Source: Novosphingobium sp. ST904
GTDB lineage: Bacteria; Pseudomonadota; Alphaproteobacteria; Sphingomonadales; Sphingomonadaceae
Direction: 5' to 3'
Length of the DNA stretch: 64,000 nt
Assembly (NCBI RefSeq): GCF_001298105.1
Contig: NZ_LGJH01000147.1
Span: forward strand, 1-64,000
Part shown: one piece after another, positions 41,203 to 51,320 of the stretch
Position numbering within the stretch: the first letter of the stretch is position 1
How the letters are laid out: each line of letters begins with the position of its first letter
Notes under the pieces: model-generated
Databases searched by the model: none
Told to the model about the DNA's origin: nothing
What the model saw: only the letters and a program-made list of their open reading frames with translations
Made by a program: the position numbers and the translations under genes

Positions 41203-42219
41203 TCAACCGGCAAACTTTTCCGGCCTGATGTTGCGCCCTACATAATCCATTAACCACGAGCGGTGCGCGGCAACCGCGCTTCCGGCCATCTCGATTCGGT
41301 GAGTCGCGCTGGTCGTGCCGACCTGGGCATTGAGCAGCTTGCGCGCACGCCCGGGATCGAGACCGCCCTTGAGGAAGCGAACCGCGTCGCCCAGCCCCAG
41401 GTGGTGACCGAGATAGGCCGACTGTGCGAGTTCCACGACGCTGCCGCCGATGCGCACGCCCGAGCCGCGCAGGGCATCCAGGTTGGCCCGCGCATAGTCC
41501 GCCGTCGTCTCGATCGCGGCCTGCGGATCGTAACGCAGCGCCAGCAGCGCGCCGCGACTTTCGCCGCGCACATGGCCCCGCTCGTTGAGCCAGCCGTTCT
41601 GCTGCGCCATGGCGTGGAGCCAGGTCCCTTCGCGTTCGGCCTGCCCCTCCCAGGTACCATTCAGGAATTGCCCGAGACCGGCCGCGCTGGAGCGGGGATT
41701 GCGGGAATAGGGCAACCAGCGCCCGTCCGCGCCCTTGGCCGCTTCGGCGTTGACGATCGTGGCGAGCGCCGCCGCCGGTATGCCGGTGCGCGATGCCGCC
41801 GCCCCGAGAATACCGGAATATCGGGCGTTCGGTCCGCCCTGCATCGCCAGTGGGCCGCCGCCGTCGGAACCCGCATCCGCGCCGTCCCCGCCGCCATCGC
41901 GGCGCGGGCCGCGCTCCCCGTCCTGCCAGTCTTCGGAAGCGCCGGAACAGGAAGGCTGCCGCTCCGCAGCAGGCACGGCCACAGGCTGCGTCGCCGCTTT
42001 CGTGCGTTCGTCCAGCAGGGCCAGAAGCCCGTCGAGACCCAATGGATCGGAGCGCTTGTCGACCAGGCCGGCGGCCTTCTCGTCGTCGCCGCCGCCCAGC
42101 GCCGCACGCCAGAGCCGGCCGGACAGTTCGCTGCGGGCCTGGGTATAGATCACTTGCGCCTTCTGCGCGGGCGTAAGCCCTTGAAGCGCCGCGCCCTGAA
42201 GCGCCGTACCTTCGATCAT
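41203..42219 (-). CDS. Lytic-transglycosylase-like flagellar protein
   Basis: A 338-residue protein. Residues about 130-330 resemble transglycosylase/muramidase folds: a candidate catalytic Glu in TIVNAEAAKGADGRW, then RSSAAGLGQFLNGTWEG, matching the SxxGxGQFxxxTW pattern. Residues 1-30 (GLTPAQKAQVIYTQARSELSGRLWRAALGG) may bind other flagellar parts, and 60-125 is a low-complexity linker. There is no signal peptide, so export through the flagellar gate is inferred, as for full-length FlgJ. It overlaps fliJ by 4 bp. It probably supplies the wall-cutting function absent from the short FlgJ at 18975. Confidence 0.75.
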   Translation of the reverse strand: MIEGTALQGAALQGLTPAQKAQVIYTQARSELSGRLWRAALGGGDDEKAAGLVDKRSDPLGLDGLLALLDERTKAATQPVAVPAAERQPSCSGASEDWQDGERGPRRDGGGDGADAGSDGGGPLAMQGGPNARYSGILGAAASRTGIPAAALATIVNAEAAKGADGRWLPYSRNPRSSAAGLGQFLNGTWEGQAEREGTWLHAMAQQNGWLNERGHVRGESRGALLALRYDPQAAIETTADYARANLDALRGSGVRIGGSVVELAQSAYLGHHLGLGDAVRFLKGGLDPGRARKLLNAQVGTTSATHRIEMAGSAVAAHRSWLMDYVGRNIRPEKFAG

Positions 42220-42644
42220 GCCGGACGCCCGCGCCGCCGGGCCTTGATGAACGAAATCGCGGAGAAATCGTCGATCCCGGCCTGTTCGGCATTGGCGATC
42301 ACGCGCTCGGCATCCTGACGATAGCCGTCCGCCGCCGTCTCGATCGCACGGAAAGTGCCATAGGCATCCACCGCCATGTCGCGCAATTGTTCGAGCCGGG
42401 CCTTCAGTTCGGCCTGCCTGACGGAAAGCTGCCGCCGCTCGCCGCGCATGCGCTGGAGATAGGCGTGCGAACAGACGCCAAGGTCACCCGCCGCCAGATC
42501 GGCCTCGCGCCGCATCGACACCGAGACCCGCTCGCGCGCCTGTTCGACTTCGCCGAGCGCGCCGGCCTGGGTGCTGATCGCCCTGCTCATCTCGTCGATC
42601 TCGCGCTGCTGCACGCGCAGCGCGGCGTCGTAAGGGGTCTTCAT
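42216..42644 (-). CDS. fliJ: Flagellar export protein FliJ
   Basis: A 142-residue coiled-coil protein (ALRVQQREIDEMSRAI... READLAAGDLGVCSHAYLQRMRGERRQLSVRQAELKARLEQLRDMAVDAYGTF), the FliJ pattern of a two-helix coiled coil that fits into the FliI ring. It directly follows fliI with 4-bp overlap. Confidence 0.88.
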   Translation of the reverse strand: MKTPYDAALRVQQREIDEMSRAISTQAGALGEVEQARERVSVSMRREADLAAGDLGVCSHAYLQRMRGERRQLSVRQAELKARLEQLRDMAVDAYGTFRAIETAADGYRQDAERVIANAEQAGIDDFSAISFIKARRRGRPA

Positions 42645-44002
42645 GCGATTTCTTCCTCGGGCGCGTCTTCGGAGGCTTCACCGGGCGGGGCCATGAGCGA
42701 TGCCAGCATCTCGAAGCTCTCCTGCGCGAAGCCCCGCTCTCCCTTGCCCTGCTTGAGCAGTTCCTCGATCATCGGGGCAACCGCCACGGCGCGGTCCACC
42801 TCGGCGCTCGATCCGGCGCGGTAGGCGCCCAGCCGGACCATTTCCTCCATGTCGTTATACGTCGCCATTTCGCGCCGCGCGGCAAGGCGGATGCGATTTT
42901 CCTCATCGCCCAGCGCGTGCGGCAAGGTGCGCGAGACCGACTTGAGCACGTCGATCGCCGGATAGCGACCGCGCTCCGCGATCTTGCGGGTAATGACGAT
43001 ATGCCCGTCGAGAATGCCGCGAACGGCATCGGCGACCGGCTCGTTATGATCGTCGCCGTCCACCAGCACGGTGAACAGGCCGGTGATCGCGCCCTGCCCC
43101 GGCAGTCCGGGCCCGGCGCGCTCCAGCAGGCGCGGCAGTTCGGCGAAGACGGTGGGCGTATAGCCCTTGGTGGCGGGCGGCTCGCCGCTGGCCAGGCCGA
43201 TCTCGCGCTGCGCCATGGCGAAGCGGGTGACCGAGTCCATCAGGCACAGCACGTTGAGCCCCTGATCGCGGAAATGCTCGGCCACGGTCAGCGTGGTCCA
43301 TGCGGCCTGGCGGCGCATCAGCGCAGGCTCGTCCGAAGTGGCGACGACGACGACGCTGCGGGCAAGGCCTTCCTCGCCGAGATCGTCCTGCACGAATTCC
43401 TGGACCTCGCGGCCGCGCTCGCCGATCAGGCCGATCACCGCGACATCGCATTCCGTCCAGCGCGCCAGCATCGAGAGCAGCACGGACTTGCCGACGCCGG
43501 AACCGGCGAAAAGTCCGAGGCGCTGGCCCCGGCACAGCGGCGCGAACAGATCGAGCGCGCGAACGCCGGTGGAAAGGCGCGAGCCCACGCGCGCGCGCGC
43601 GGAGGCGGGGGGCGGCGAGGCCTTGATCTTGCGCAGCATCGCCCCTTGTTCCAGCGGCCCCTTGCCGTCGATCGGCCGGCCGAGCCCGTCCACCATGCGG
43701 CCGAGCCACTGGCTGGAGGGACGCAGGGCGAACTGGCTGGCGGAAAGGTCCGCGCGGGAACCGGACGCGATGCCCTGCGGCTCGCTGAAAGGCATGCAAT
43801 GGGCGATCCCGCGGTCGAGCCCGGTCACTTCCGCCTCGACCGTGCCGGTGGGCGAATTCAGAGTGACGCGCGAACCGATCTGGGCGGCGCCCGAAAGCCC
43901 CTCCACCTCGATCAGCGCCCCGCGCACGGCAACCACGCGGCCATAGCGCTGGTCAGGCGTGAGCAGGCGCAAACCGGCGGCGGCGGCGGCAAGACTGGCC
44001 AT
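42641..44002 (-). CDS. fliI: Flagellar export ATPase FliI
   Basis: A 453-residue ATPase that powers unfolding and chaperone release. Walker A is GSGVGKS at 167-173, Walker B is NVLCLMDSVTRFAMAQREIGLASGEPPATKGYTPTVF, and the IARGRYPA-type segment is KIAERGRYPAIDVLKSVSR. It follows flbT and precedes fliJ. Confidence 0.97.
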   Translation of the reverse strand: MASLAAAAAGLRLLTPDQRYGRVVAVRGALIEVEGLSGAAQIGSRVTLNSPTGTVEAEVTGLDRGIAHCMPFSEPQGIASGSRADLSASQFALRPSSQWLGRMVDGLGRPIDGKGPLEQGAMLRKIKASPPPASARARVGSRLSTGVRALDLFAPLCRGQRLGLFAGSGVGKSVLLSMLARWTECDVAVIGLIGERGREVQEFVQDDLGEEGLARSVVVVATSDEPALMRRQAAWTTLTVAEHFRDQGLNVLCLMDSVTRFAMAQREIGLASGEPPATKGYTPTVFAELPRLLERAGPGLPGQGAITGLFTVLVDGDDHNEPVADAVRGILDGHIVITRKIAERGRYPAIDVLKSVSRTLPHALGDEENRIRLAARREMATYNDMEEMVRLGAYRAGSSAEVDRAVAVAPMIEELLKQGKGERGFAQESFEMLASLMAPPGEASEDAPEEEIA

Positions 44003-44021
44003 GGGGCGGGTCCTGCGCCGG

Positions 44022-44458
44022 TCAGGCAGCGGAAACGGAAACGGGCTCGGCGGCGGCCTGCGCCGTCGATTCGAGCCGCGCCAGGGCGTCGGTCTCGTAG
44101 CCGATCAGCCAGCGGCAGTCGGCCAGCGCCGCATAGAACTGCCCGGTCGCCACTTTCTGCGCGAAACGGATGCACACCGCTTTCGCTCGTGCGACTGCAA
44201 GGCGTCCATCAGCGTCTCCAGCCGCTCCAGCAGCGCCTGCTGGTGGCGCGGCAGGTCGGCCTGGTCGATATAGGCCATCATGCAGGCGAAGTAGAGCTGG
44301 CGCGCCGGGGTGTCTGCCTCCTCGGGCTTCATCACGTCGCGCCCGCGCAGGATCGTCGCCCCGTTCTCGACCATGAGATCGGTACGGCCAACCGCGCGCA
44401 GAACCGCGCCGTTGACGATAACCGGCTCGCCATTGCGAAGCGAAATGCGAAGAGTCAT
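44022..44458 (-). CDS. flbT: Flagellin mRNA regulator FlbT (frameshifted)
   Basis: An FlbT, which in Caulobacter binds the 5' leader of flagellin mRNA and represses it until the hook is complete. It starts MTLRISLRNGEPVIVNGAVLRAVGRTDLMVENGATILRGRDVMKPEEADTPARQLYFACMMAYID and continues in another frame with FAQKVATGQFYAALADCRWLIGYETDALARL. One base must be added near 44190 (437 bp = 145 codons + 2), giving about 146 residues. The flagellin gene has a 97-bp leader after its box, a natural target. Confidence 0.9.
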
Positions 44459-44486
44459 GCCGAAAGCCCCCGTGACATCTTTCTCC

Positions 44487-44495
44487 GTTATAGGA
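44487..44495 (-). promoter_or_regulatory. Flagellar TCCTATAA box, flbT promoter
   Basis: TCCTATAAC on the minus strand, 28 bp before flbT. No GTTGC element is seen at 9-12 bases upstream. Confidence 0.45.
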
Positions 44496-44566
44496 TGACC
44501 TGCGACAGTACGGCGGCAGTCGGCACAATTTTTCACGCCATCACGCACGGTTGCCCCTCCATTTCT

Positions 44567-44575
44567 TCCTACAAT
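44567..44575 (+). promoter_or_regulatory. TCCTACAAT box, flgE promoter
   Basis: TCCTACAAT on the + strand, 62 bp before flgE, with GTTGC 12 bases upstream of the box (44550-44554). One base differs from TCCTATAAT. Confidence 0.5.
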
Positions 44576-44637
44576 GGCACTGTTCGGTGGCCGGTCCAAT
44601 GCGTTGACCTCCCGGCCGACACGCACAGGAGAATGAC

Positions 44638-45953
44638 ATGAGCCTTTATTCCGCTCTCTATGCAGGCGTATCGGGCCTCGGCGCGCAGGCGAGCGCGATG
44701 GCGACCGTTGCGGACAATATCACCAACGTGAACACCATCGGCTACAAGGGCGTCTCGGCACAGTTCCAGACCCTCGTCACCGACGGCAACATCAAGAGCA
44801 GCTATTCGGCGGGCGGCGTCACCGCGGCCCCCAAGGCTCTCATTTCCAAGCAGGGCCTGCTCCAGGCTTCGAGCAGCCTGACCGACATCGGCATCGACGG
44901 CGCCGGCTTCTTCGTCGTGCGTTCGAGCGCCGACGCCAGCGGCGCCATCGCCTATACCCGCGCCGGTTCGTTCACGCCGGACTCCGACGGCTACCTGCGC
45001 AACACAGCAGGCTACTACCTGATGGGCTGGCCGCTCGATTCCGACGGCAACTACGTCAACAACGGCGGCACCGGCGCGATGGAGGCGATCCGTCCCGGCG
45101 CGCTGACCGGCGCGGCGCAGGCCACCACCAAGATCCAGCTGCGCGCCAACCTGCAGTCGACCGCGGAACCGATCACCGGCACCTATGTCGCCGGTTCGAT
45201 GACCTCGGGCGCGCTTTCGCCGCAGTTCTCGCGCTCGGTCGAAGTCTTCGACGCGCAGGGCACCTCGCACACCCTGACGTTCAACTTCGTCAAGACCGCC
45301 GCCAACGAATGGGCCGCCGAAATCTCGGGCGATCCGTCCGAGATCTCCACCATCGGCGGCGCGGCCGTCACTGACGGCCTGCTGGCCAGCGGCACGGTGA
45401 AGTTCAACGCCGACGGCAGCCTCGACCTTGCCGGTTCGGACGCCTCGCTGTTCTCCAACCTCGATATCGGCTGGACCAACGGCGCGGGTTCGAGCCCGAT
45501 CCGCCTCAACCTCGGCTCGGATGACGGGCTTGACGGCCTGACCCAGTTCGGCAGCGATTCCGCCCTGCTCTCCTCCAGCGTCGACGGCGGCATGCTGGGC
45601 ACGGTGGCCTCGGTGAACATCTCGGACACCGGCATCGTCAGCGCCGTGTTCGATGACGGCACCACGCGCGCGATCTACCAGCTTCCGATCGCCACCTTCC
45701 AGAACCCGGACGGCCTGACCCGCGTCAGCGGCAATGCCTACGTCGCCTCGCAGCAGTCGGGCAACGTGGCCATCAACGAGCCCGGCGCATTCGGCGGCGG
45801 CAACATCTCCTCGGGCGTGCTCGAAGCTTCCAACGTCGACCTGGCGCAGGAATTCTCGAACATGATCCTGTTCCAGCGCGCCTACAGCGCCTCGTCGAAG
45901 ATCATCACCACGGTCGAGACATGCTCCAGGAAGTCAGCAACCTGAAGCGCTGA
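44638..45953 (+). CDS. flgE: Flagellar hook protein FlgE (frameshifted near the end)
   Basis: The hook subunit, about 439 residues after correction. The N-terminus has SLYSALYAGVSGLGAQASAMATVADNITNVNTIGYKGVSAQFQTLV, and the C-terminus has VLEASNVDLAQEFSNMILFQRAYSASSKIITTVE. At about 45917 one G is missing: GAG-GAC-ATG reads as GAGACATG, so as written the protein ends CSRKSAT at 45945; with the base added it ends DMLQEVSNLKR at 45953, the expected D0 helix. Assembly error is likely. Confidence 0.95.
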
Positions 45954-46017
45954 CCGGGCGCGCCGGGTTCCGGCGCCCCATAATCCCAGAACGACGACTT
46001 GATAGGAAACCGAGCCA

Positions 46018-48114
46018 GTGTCCCTGAATGAAATCCTCAATTCCGCCATGTCCGGTCTTGCGGCCTCTCAGGCGGGGATGCGCTCGGTTTCTAACAACGT
46101 CGCCAACGTCGGCACCGCCGGTTATGCCCGCGAGGCGGTTTCGCTCAGCACCGGCGTGGCCGGCGGCCGTGTCAGCGGCGTCATCATAGGCGAGCCTTCG
46201 CGCGTGGCGGACAAGTTCCTGGAGAACGCGGTCTACCAGCGCGCGGGCAATGCCGGTCGCACCGAAGCGGTGTCGGGCTATCTCGACCGCCTGCAGGCGC
46301 TGCTCGGCTCCTCCGATTCCTCGTCCGGCCTTTCCGCCCGCCTCAGCGCCATCACGTCCTCGGTGAACGAGATCGCCGGCCTGCAGGGCTCGGCGCAATC
46401 GGTCGCGCTGTTCACCGGCAATGTCGCCGACACGATCGACACCCTCAACCAGTTGCAGGACGATGTCTCGAACCTGCGCGGCGATGTCGAGACCGAAGTC
46501 GGCTACACGGTCGACCGCGTGAACGTGCTGCTCCAGAGCATTCACGACCTCAACAACGAAGTCGCCAGCCTTCAGGGCCTGGGGCGCAGCACCGCGGGTC
46601 CGGCGGACCAGCGCATGTCGGCGCTGGAAGAACTCAGCGGGCTGATGAACGTCACCGTGCGCGAGCAGTCCGACGGACGCGTCACCATCGACACCGCATC
46701 CGGCCAGGTCCTGCTCGACAAGCGGCTGCGCCAGCTCAGCTATCCGTCCGGCGCAGGCGCTTCGCAGGCGACTTACCCCGCGATCGACATCCGTTTCGCC
46801 TCCGACAACGGCACCATGGGCGCCTCCACCGGCGAAAAGATCGATTCCACCGCGATCGGCGGCAAGCTGGGCGGCCTCATCGACATGCGCGACCGCGCGC
46901 TTCCCAATTTCTCCGAACAGCTCGGGCAGCTGTTCTCCGGCCTCGCCGAAACGCTGAACAAGGCCTCGAACGAAGGCACGACGATGCCGCCGCCGCAGAC
47001 GCTGACCGGCGAGAAAAACGGCCTGATCGGCAGCGACCGGCTCGGCTTCACCGGCAAGGCGACCTTCGCGGTTGTCGCCAAGGACGGCACGCTCGTTTCC
47101 AAGACGACGATCGATTTCGACGCGCTCGGCCCCACTGCCACCGTCGATGACGCGGTTGCCGCCATCAACGCCCAGCTTTCGCCCGATGCCACCGCCAGCT
47201 TCGTGAACGGCGTCCTTTCGTTCAGCGCCGCATCGAGCGCCAACGGCGTGGCGGTGGCGCAGGATGCCGACACCCCCAGCGACCGTGCGGGCGTGGGATT
47301 CTCCCAGTTCTTCGGGCTCAACAACCTGGTCCGCTCGGACAGCAGCGCACTGGCGCCTTCGGGCTTCACCGAAAGCGATCCCCACGGCTTCGGCACCGGC
47401 GAAACCGCGCAGATCGTGCTGCGCGACCCGACCGGCAAGATCCTCGCCAACTATACCATGACCGGATCGGTCGGCTCGACGTTCGGCGACCTCGTGACCG
47501 AACTCAATGCCAGCCCGCTCGCGGCATTCGGCAGCTTCGCGCTCGACGACAAGGGCCGCATGGCCTTCACGCCGACCGCCAGCGCTTCGGGCTCGACAAT
47601 CTCGATCCCCTCGGATTCGACCAACCGCAACGGCACCGGCCTGTCCTTTTCGGCGCTGTCCGGGCTGACCGGCGCGGCCAGCGGCCTCAACAAGGCCGAA
47701 GTCAGCCCCGGCGTCCTGTCCGACACCACCAAGCTGCCGCTGGCGCGCCTGCAACTCGATGCGGCCGTTGGCGAAAAGGCGATCGGTTCGGGCGATATCC
47801 GCGGCGCCACCGCCTTCGTCGACGCGCTTTCCGGCCTTGTCGATTTCGGCAAGAACGGCACTGCGACGATCGACACTTTCGCCAATCGCCTGCTGGGCAG
47901 CGCGGGCTCCGAAGCCTCGCTGGCCAAGACCGCCGCAACCGATGCCTCCGCGCGCCTGAGCGACGCGCTCGACCGCCGCGACAGCTACTCCGGCGTCAAC
48001 GTCGACGAGGAACTGGCGCAGATGGTCATCCTCCAGAACAGCTATTCGGCTGCGGCGCGCGTGATGACCACCGCCTCGGAAATGTACGATACCCTGATCG
48101 GTATGCTGAGATAA
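46018..48114 (+). CDS. flgK: Hook-filament junction protein FlgK
   Basis: A 698-residue hook-associated protein 1. It starts LNEILNSAMSGLAASQAGMRSVSNNVANVGTAGYAREAVSLS and ends SGVNVDEELAQMVILQNSYSAAARVMTTASEMYDTLIGML, the paired D0/D1 helices. The start is GTG at 46018. It is followed 10 bp later by flgL. Its likely chaperone is the flgN-like gene at 18563. Confidence 0.96.
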   Translation: MSLNEILNSAMSGLAASQAGMRSVSNNVANVGTAGYAREAVSLSTGVAGGRVSGVIIGEPSRVADKFLENAVYQRAGNAGRTEAVSGYLDRLQALLGSSDSSSGLSARLSAITSSVNEIAGLQGSAQSVALFTGNVADTIDTLNQLQDDVSNLRGDVETEVGYTVDRVNVLLQSIHDLNNEVASLQGLGRSTAGPADQRMSALEELSGLMNVTVREQSDGRVTIDTASGQVLLDKRLRQLSYPSGAGASQATYPAIDIRFASDNGTMGASTGEKIDSTAIGGKLGGLIDMRDRALPNFSEQLGQLFSGLAETLNKASNEGTTMPPPQTLTGEKNGLIGSDRLGFTGKATFAVVAKDGTLVSKTTIDFDALGPTATVDDAVAAINAQLSPDATASFVNGVLSFSAASSANGVAVAQDADTPSDRAGVGFSQFFGLNNLVRSDSSALAPSGFTESDPHGFGTGETAQIVLRDPTGKILANYTMTGSVGSTFGDLVTELNASPLAAFGSFALDDKGRMAFTPTASASGSTISIPSDSTNRNGTGLSFSALSGLTGAASGLNKAEVSPGVLSDTTKLPLARLQLDAAVGEKAIGSGDIRGATAFVDALSGLVDFGKNGTATIDTFANRLLGSAGSEASLAKTAATDASARLSDALDRRDSYSGVNVDEELAQMVILQNSYSAAARVMTTASEMYDTLIGMLR

Positions 48115-48124
48115 GGACCTCCAG

Positions 48125-49033
48125 ATGACCCGCGTTGCGACCATCCCCCTGCAGAGAACGCTTTCGGGCGCGATCCAGCGCTCGCAGGCGAGCCTTGCAA
48201 ACAGCCAGCTCCAGCTCGCATCGACCAAGAAGGCCACCGACTACGCCGGCCTCGGCCTCGACGCGGTGCGCACGCTCTCGGCCCGCTCGATGCTGGCGCA
48301 GCAGCAGTCCTACAAGAACATCTCCAGCCGCGTGACCACCACGCTGCAGATGTACGATGCCAACCTCAACCAGATCGACAGCTCGCTTTCCGACCTTCAG
48401 GAACAGCTGATGACGGCGATCGGCACCGGCGATTCCCCCGGCATCCAGTCGATGATCGAAGGCGCCTTCAACGGCGTGCGCACCGCGCTCAACGCCAAGG
48501 AGGCAGGCGTGCCCCTGTTCGCCGGGTCGCAGACCTCGGACGAGCCCTTCGCGCCCAAGACGCTGAACGACACCATCGGCCTCGACGCGGCCGACGCCTT
48601 CACCAACGACCAGGTCCGCCAGTCCAGCCGCATGGGTGACGGCGTGGACGTGGAATACGGCATCGTCGCCAGCGACGTGGGCACCGGCCTGATCCCCGCC
48701 TTCCGCACGCTCGCCGAAGCAGGGCCTTACGGCGACAAGCTCACCGATGCGCAGAAAGTGGCGATCCAGCAGGCGATCGACCAACTCGACACCGGGCTTG
48801 TCAGCGTGCGCGCGGTGAATGCCGAGAACGGCCGCAAGCAGAACCAGGTGGAAACCCTCAACGACCGCGCCGTCGACCGCGCCAACCTCCTGACCGAAGT
48901 GATCGGCTCGGTGGAAGACGCCGACCTCGGCCAGGTGGCGATCGACATCACCCAGCGCCAGACGATCCTGGAAGCGAGCTACTCGGTCTTCGCGCAGCTC
49001 TCCAGCATGTCCCTGGCGAAATTCCTGACCTGA
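48125..49033 (+). CDS. flgL: Hook-filament junction protein FlgL
   Basis: A 302-residue hook-associated protein 3 with flagellin-like ends: N-terminal IQRSQASLANSQLQLASTKKATDYAGLGLDAVRTLSARSM and C-terminal DLGQVAIDITQRQTILEASYSVFAQLSSMSLAKFL. It closes the flgE-flgK-flgL unit and is followed by a strong terminator. Confidence 0.95.
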   Translation: MTRVATIPLQRTLSGAIQRSQASLANSQLQLASTKKATDYAGLGLDAVRTLSARSMLAQQQSYKNISSRVTTTLQMYDANLNQIDSSLSDLQEQLMTAIGTGDSPGIQSMIEGAFNGVRTALNAKEAGVPLFAGSQTSDEPFAPKTLNDTIGLDAADAFTNDQVRQSSRMGDGVDVEYGIVASDVGTGLIPAFRTLAEAGPYGDKLTDAQKVAIQQAIDQLDTGLVSVRAVNAENGRKQNQVETLNDRAVDRANLLTEVIGSVEDADLGQVAIDITQRQTILEASYSVFAQLSSMSLAKFLT

Positions 49034-49054
49034 TCGGGCAGGAACGCGGACAGC

Positions 49055-49091
49055 AAAAAGGGCGCGGGATTTCGATCCCGGCGCCCTTTTT
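49055..49091. terminator. Terminator after flgL
   Basis: AAAAAGGGCGCGGGAT pairs with ATCCCGGCGCCCTTTTT with one bulge and a 4-base loop. A and T runs on both sides suit both directions; the TPR gene converges from the right. Confidence 0.88.
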
Positions 49092-49140
49092 CGTTTGCCC
49101 GTCCTGCGCGATCAACGTCACGCGGAAAGACCGGCGCGCC

Positions 49141-50960
49141 CTATCCCTTGGTCGCGCTTCCCGGCGCGCGTTCGAGCAGGTCGGCGAACTCGCCTGCCGG
49201 ACTGGCCGAAGGCATGGCGGCCATGGCCCGCGCGAGGTTCGGCCCGGTGGCCTCCTCCGGGCGCCCTGTCAGCATTTCGAAGACCGGCGCGGCGGGCAGG
49301 CCCCGGAACGCCGCCGCATAGCGTGCATGAAGCCCGGCAAGGCCTTCCTCGCGGCCGAGCATGGCCAACGAGATCGCGTGACGCAGCACCACCGCCTGAC
49401 CCACTGTGTCCAGCGCCCGGCCGCTTGGCAGGGAGCCCGCCGAAGCCTCCGCATAACGGGCCCAGTCCCGCTGCTTCCAGAGGATCTCGGCACGCAGAGT
49501 ATCGGCGGAAGGCACGTCCTGAAGCACCGCCATGGCCTCGTCGATGCGGCCGATCTGGCTGAGCGCCGCGGCCTCCACGCGCTTGCGGGCGGCGATCATG
49601 GCATCCGGCAGCGAAGGATCCTCGGACTTGCGCAGGGTATCGAGCGCACGGTCGGGCCGTCCGGCAAGGATGAACAGCGTCGCCACGCGGGCCGAGAGCG
49701 GGCCGCGCGCCAGATCGCCGGCACGGACGAAGAGCTGGTAGGACAGCAGGTCCGCCGCGCGCTCGTAAAGCCCTGCCTGCTGGAGCCGCTCGGCCAGGTG
49801 GCTGGCCATGAGGTCACCCTCGGCCCCGCCCGGCGCAATGTCGCGATAGTCCCAGTAAAGCCCGGCCGCCTTGTCGAGCGGGAGCTTGCGCGCAGGGTCC
49901 AGCGCGGTCGCCAGCTTGGCGCGCAGGCCGGGAAGGAAGTCCGCGCCCTGCTGCCCTGCATCATGATAGCGGAACAGGGCCGAACCCGCCGCCAGCGCCC
50001 CGGTAAGGTCTCCGCGCGCATCGTAGAGCTTGTAGGTGAGCCGCAGCGCCCGCTCCTCGATGGCATCGCCGCGCCAGGCATAGCGGATCGCATCGAGCCG
50101 CTTGAGCGCCGCCTCGGGGCCGACGGTGTGGTGCGCCACTTCGGCTTCCACCTCGCTCAGCCGCGCGTCCATGCGCTGCTCCATCGTGCCCGATTTCTCG
50201 ACACGGGCGAAGCGCAGCCGCGCCTCGTCGGCATGGCCCTGCGCCAGTTCGGCACGGCCACGGTAGAGGTTCGCCGCCGGATCGCGATCCGGCAGCGGGG
50301 CGAGCCACTGCATCGCCTTGGCCGGTGCCCCGCCCTCGACAGCGGCACGGGCGGCGGCAAGCACGAAAGCCTTGGGCCGGGGCGTGGTCAGCGCGCCCCG
50401 CGCGCAGTCGAGCTGCGCCAGCGCCTGATCGGCCAGAGCGCTCTGCGCCAGCGCCCTCAGGCGCCAGGCGCAGGCTTCGGGATTGGTGCCCAGCCCCGCC
50501 GCGCCGAGCGAGGCGAGCGCATCGGGATAACGGCCGAGCAGGGTCAGCGCCGCCCCTTGCGCCAGCCGGTAGGTATCGACCATCTCCAGGTCGGGATCGT
50601 CCTGCCGCATGACTTCCAGCACGCCGAACGCCTCTGCCCCGCGCTCCTGCCCGATCAGGCTTCGGGCATAGTTCCAGCGCGCCTGCTGCCGCTCGGGCTG
50701 CGGCGCGCGGGAGAGGCGCATCCACGCATCGTCTTGCGAAATCCTGCCCCAGGCGGCGGGACCGACGATGGCGGGCTGCTGCGCGAGGTCGGCGGCGAAG
50801 CCCGGCAGACGCGGCGGGCGCGGCAGTGCCGGCCGCGCGGGCTCGGGCACGCGCATGGGTGCGGCCGTGGCGCTGGTAACGGGCGCGTTCACGGTGGGCG
50901 CGGCCACGAGCGCGCGCCCGGGATGAGCGCGGCAGACGCCAGCAGGCGAGTAAGAATCAC
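49141..50960 (-). CDS. Exported TPR-type repeat protein (frameshifted)
   Basis: A protein of about 607 residues after one added base near 50910 (1,820 bp = 606 codons + 2). The corrected start is GTG at 50960 (VILTRLLASAALIPG), a short signal peptide, with GGAG seven bases upstream. The body is a helical solenoid with TPR-like repeats (NYARSLIGQERGAEAFGVLEVM; AQGAALTLLGRYPDALASLGAAG; NLYRGRAELAQGHADEARLRFARVE; RVEAAALSQIGRIDEAMAVLQDV). It follows the small membrane protein with overlapping codons. It may scaffold an envelope part of the flagellum; function unknown. Confidence 0.75.
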
Positions 50961-51232
50961 ATCAAGGCTCCGGGAAACATGACCGACATCGTGAACAGGG
51001 CCCCGCCCAGCAGGCAGCCGAGCAGGAACAGCAGGGCCGCGCCGGCCGCCCAGAGCAGCCCGCCGCCCTCGCGCGGCCTGGCCGCCGTGCCGCTGTCCAC
51101 TCCGGCAAGCTGGACATTGTCCGTCCGACGGCGCGCAGGCGAGGCCCCTGGCGCGTTGGCAGCCGCAGGATTGCGCTCCGGAACGCCGGAAGAGAACACC
51201 CTGACCTTGGCCGGACGCTGATCGCTGCTCAT
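50957..51232 (-). CDS. Small single-helix membrane protein
   Basis: A 91-residue protein with a basic, disordered N-terminal half (PERNPAAANAPGASPARRRTDNVQ) and one C-terminal membrane helix (LLWAAGAALLFLLGCLLGGALFTMSVMF). I recognise no family. Its stop overlaps the start of the TPR gene, so the two are probably made together. It diverges from the exported protein at 51321 across a symmetric box. Confidence 0.65.
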   Translation of the reverse strand: MSSDQRPAKVRVFSSGVPERNPAAANAPGASPARRRTDNVQLAGVDSGTAARPREGGGLLWAAGAALLFLLGCLLGGALFTMSVMFPGALM

Positions 51233-51256
51233 CTGGACCTGACTCCTGAGGTTTCA

Positions 51257-51272
51257 TCCTATTATAGAAGGA
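51257..51272. promoter_or_regulatory. Symmetric TCCTATTATAG box between divergent genes
   Basis: TCCT at the left and AGGA at the right flank ATTATAGA. The + strand shows TCCTATTAT and the minus strand CTATAATAGG, so one site could serve both divergent genes. It resembles the flagellar boxes. Confidence 0.4.
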
Positions 51273-51320
51273 CAAACCGCAAGGCGTCCGCGCACGCCGG
51301 ACCCGATCTGGAGTTGCCGA

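Noticed and set aside
44573..44590. TGGCAC after the flgE box as a sigma-54 site
   Set aside because: The -12 position reads GGTGG rather than TTGC, so the spacing rule fails.
45934..48237. A 767-codon open frame on the minus strand over flgK
   Set aside because: Shadow of flgK and flgL; low-complexity Arg/Gly/Asp-rich composition.
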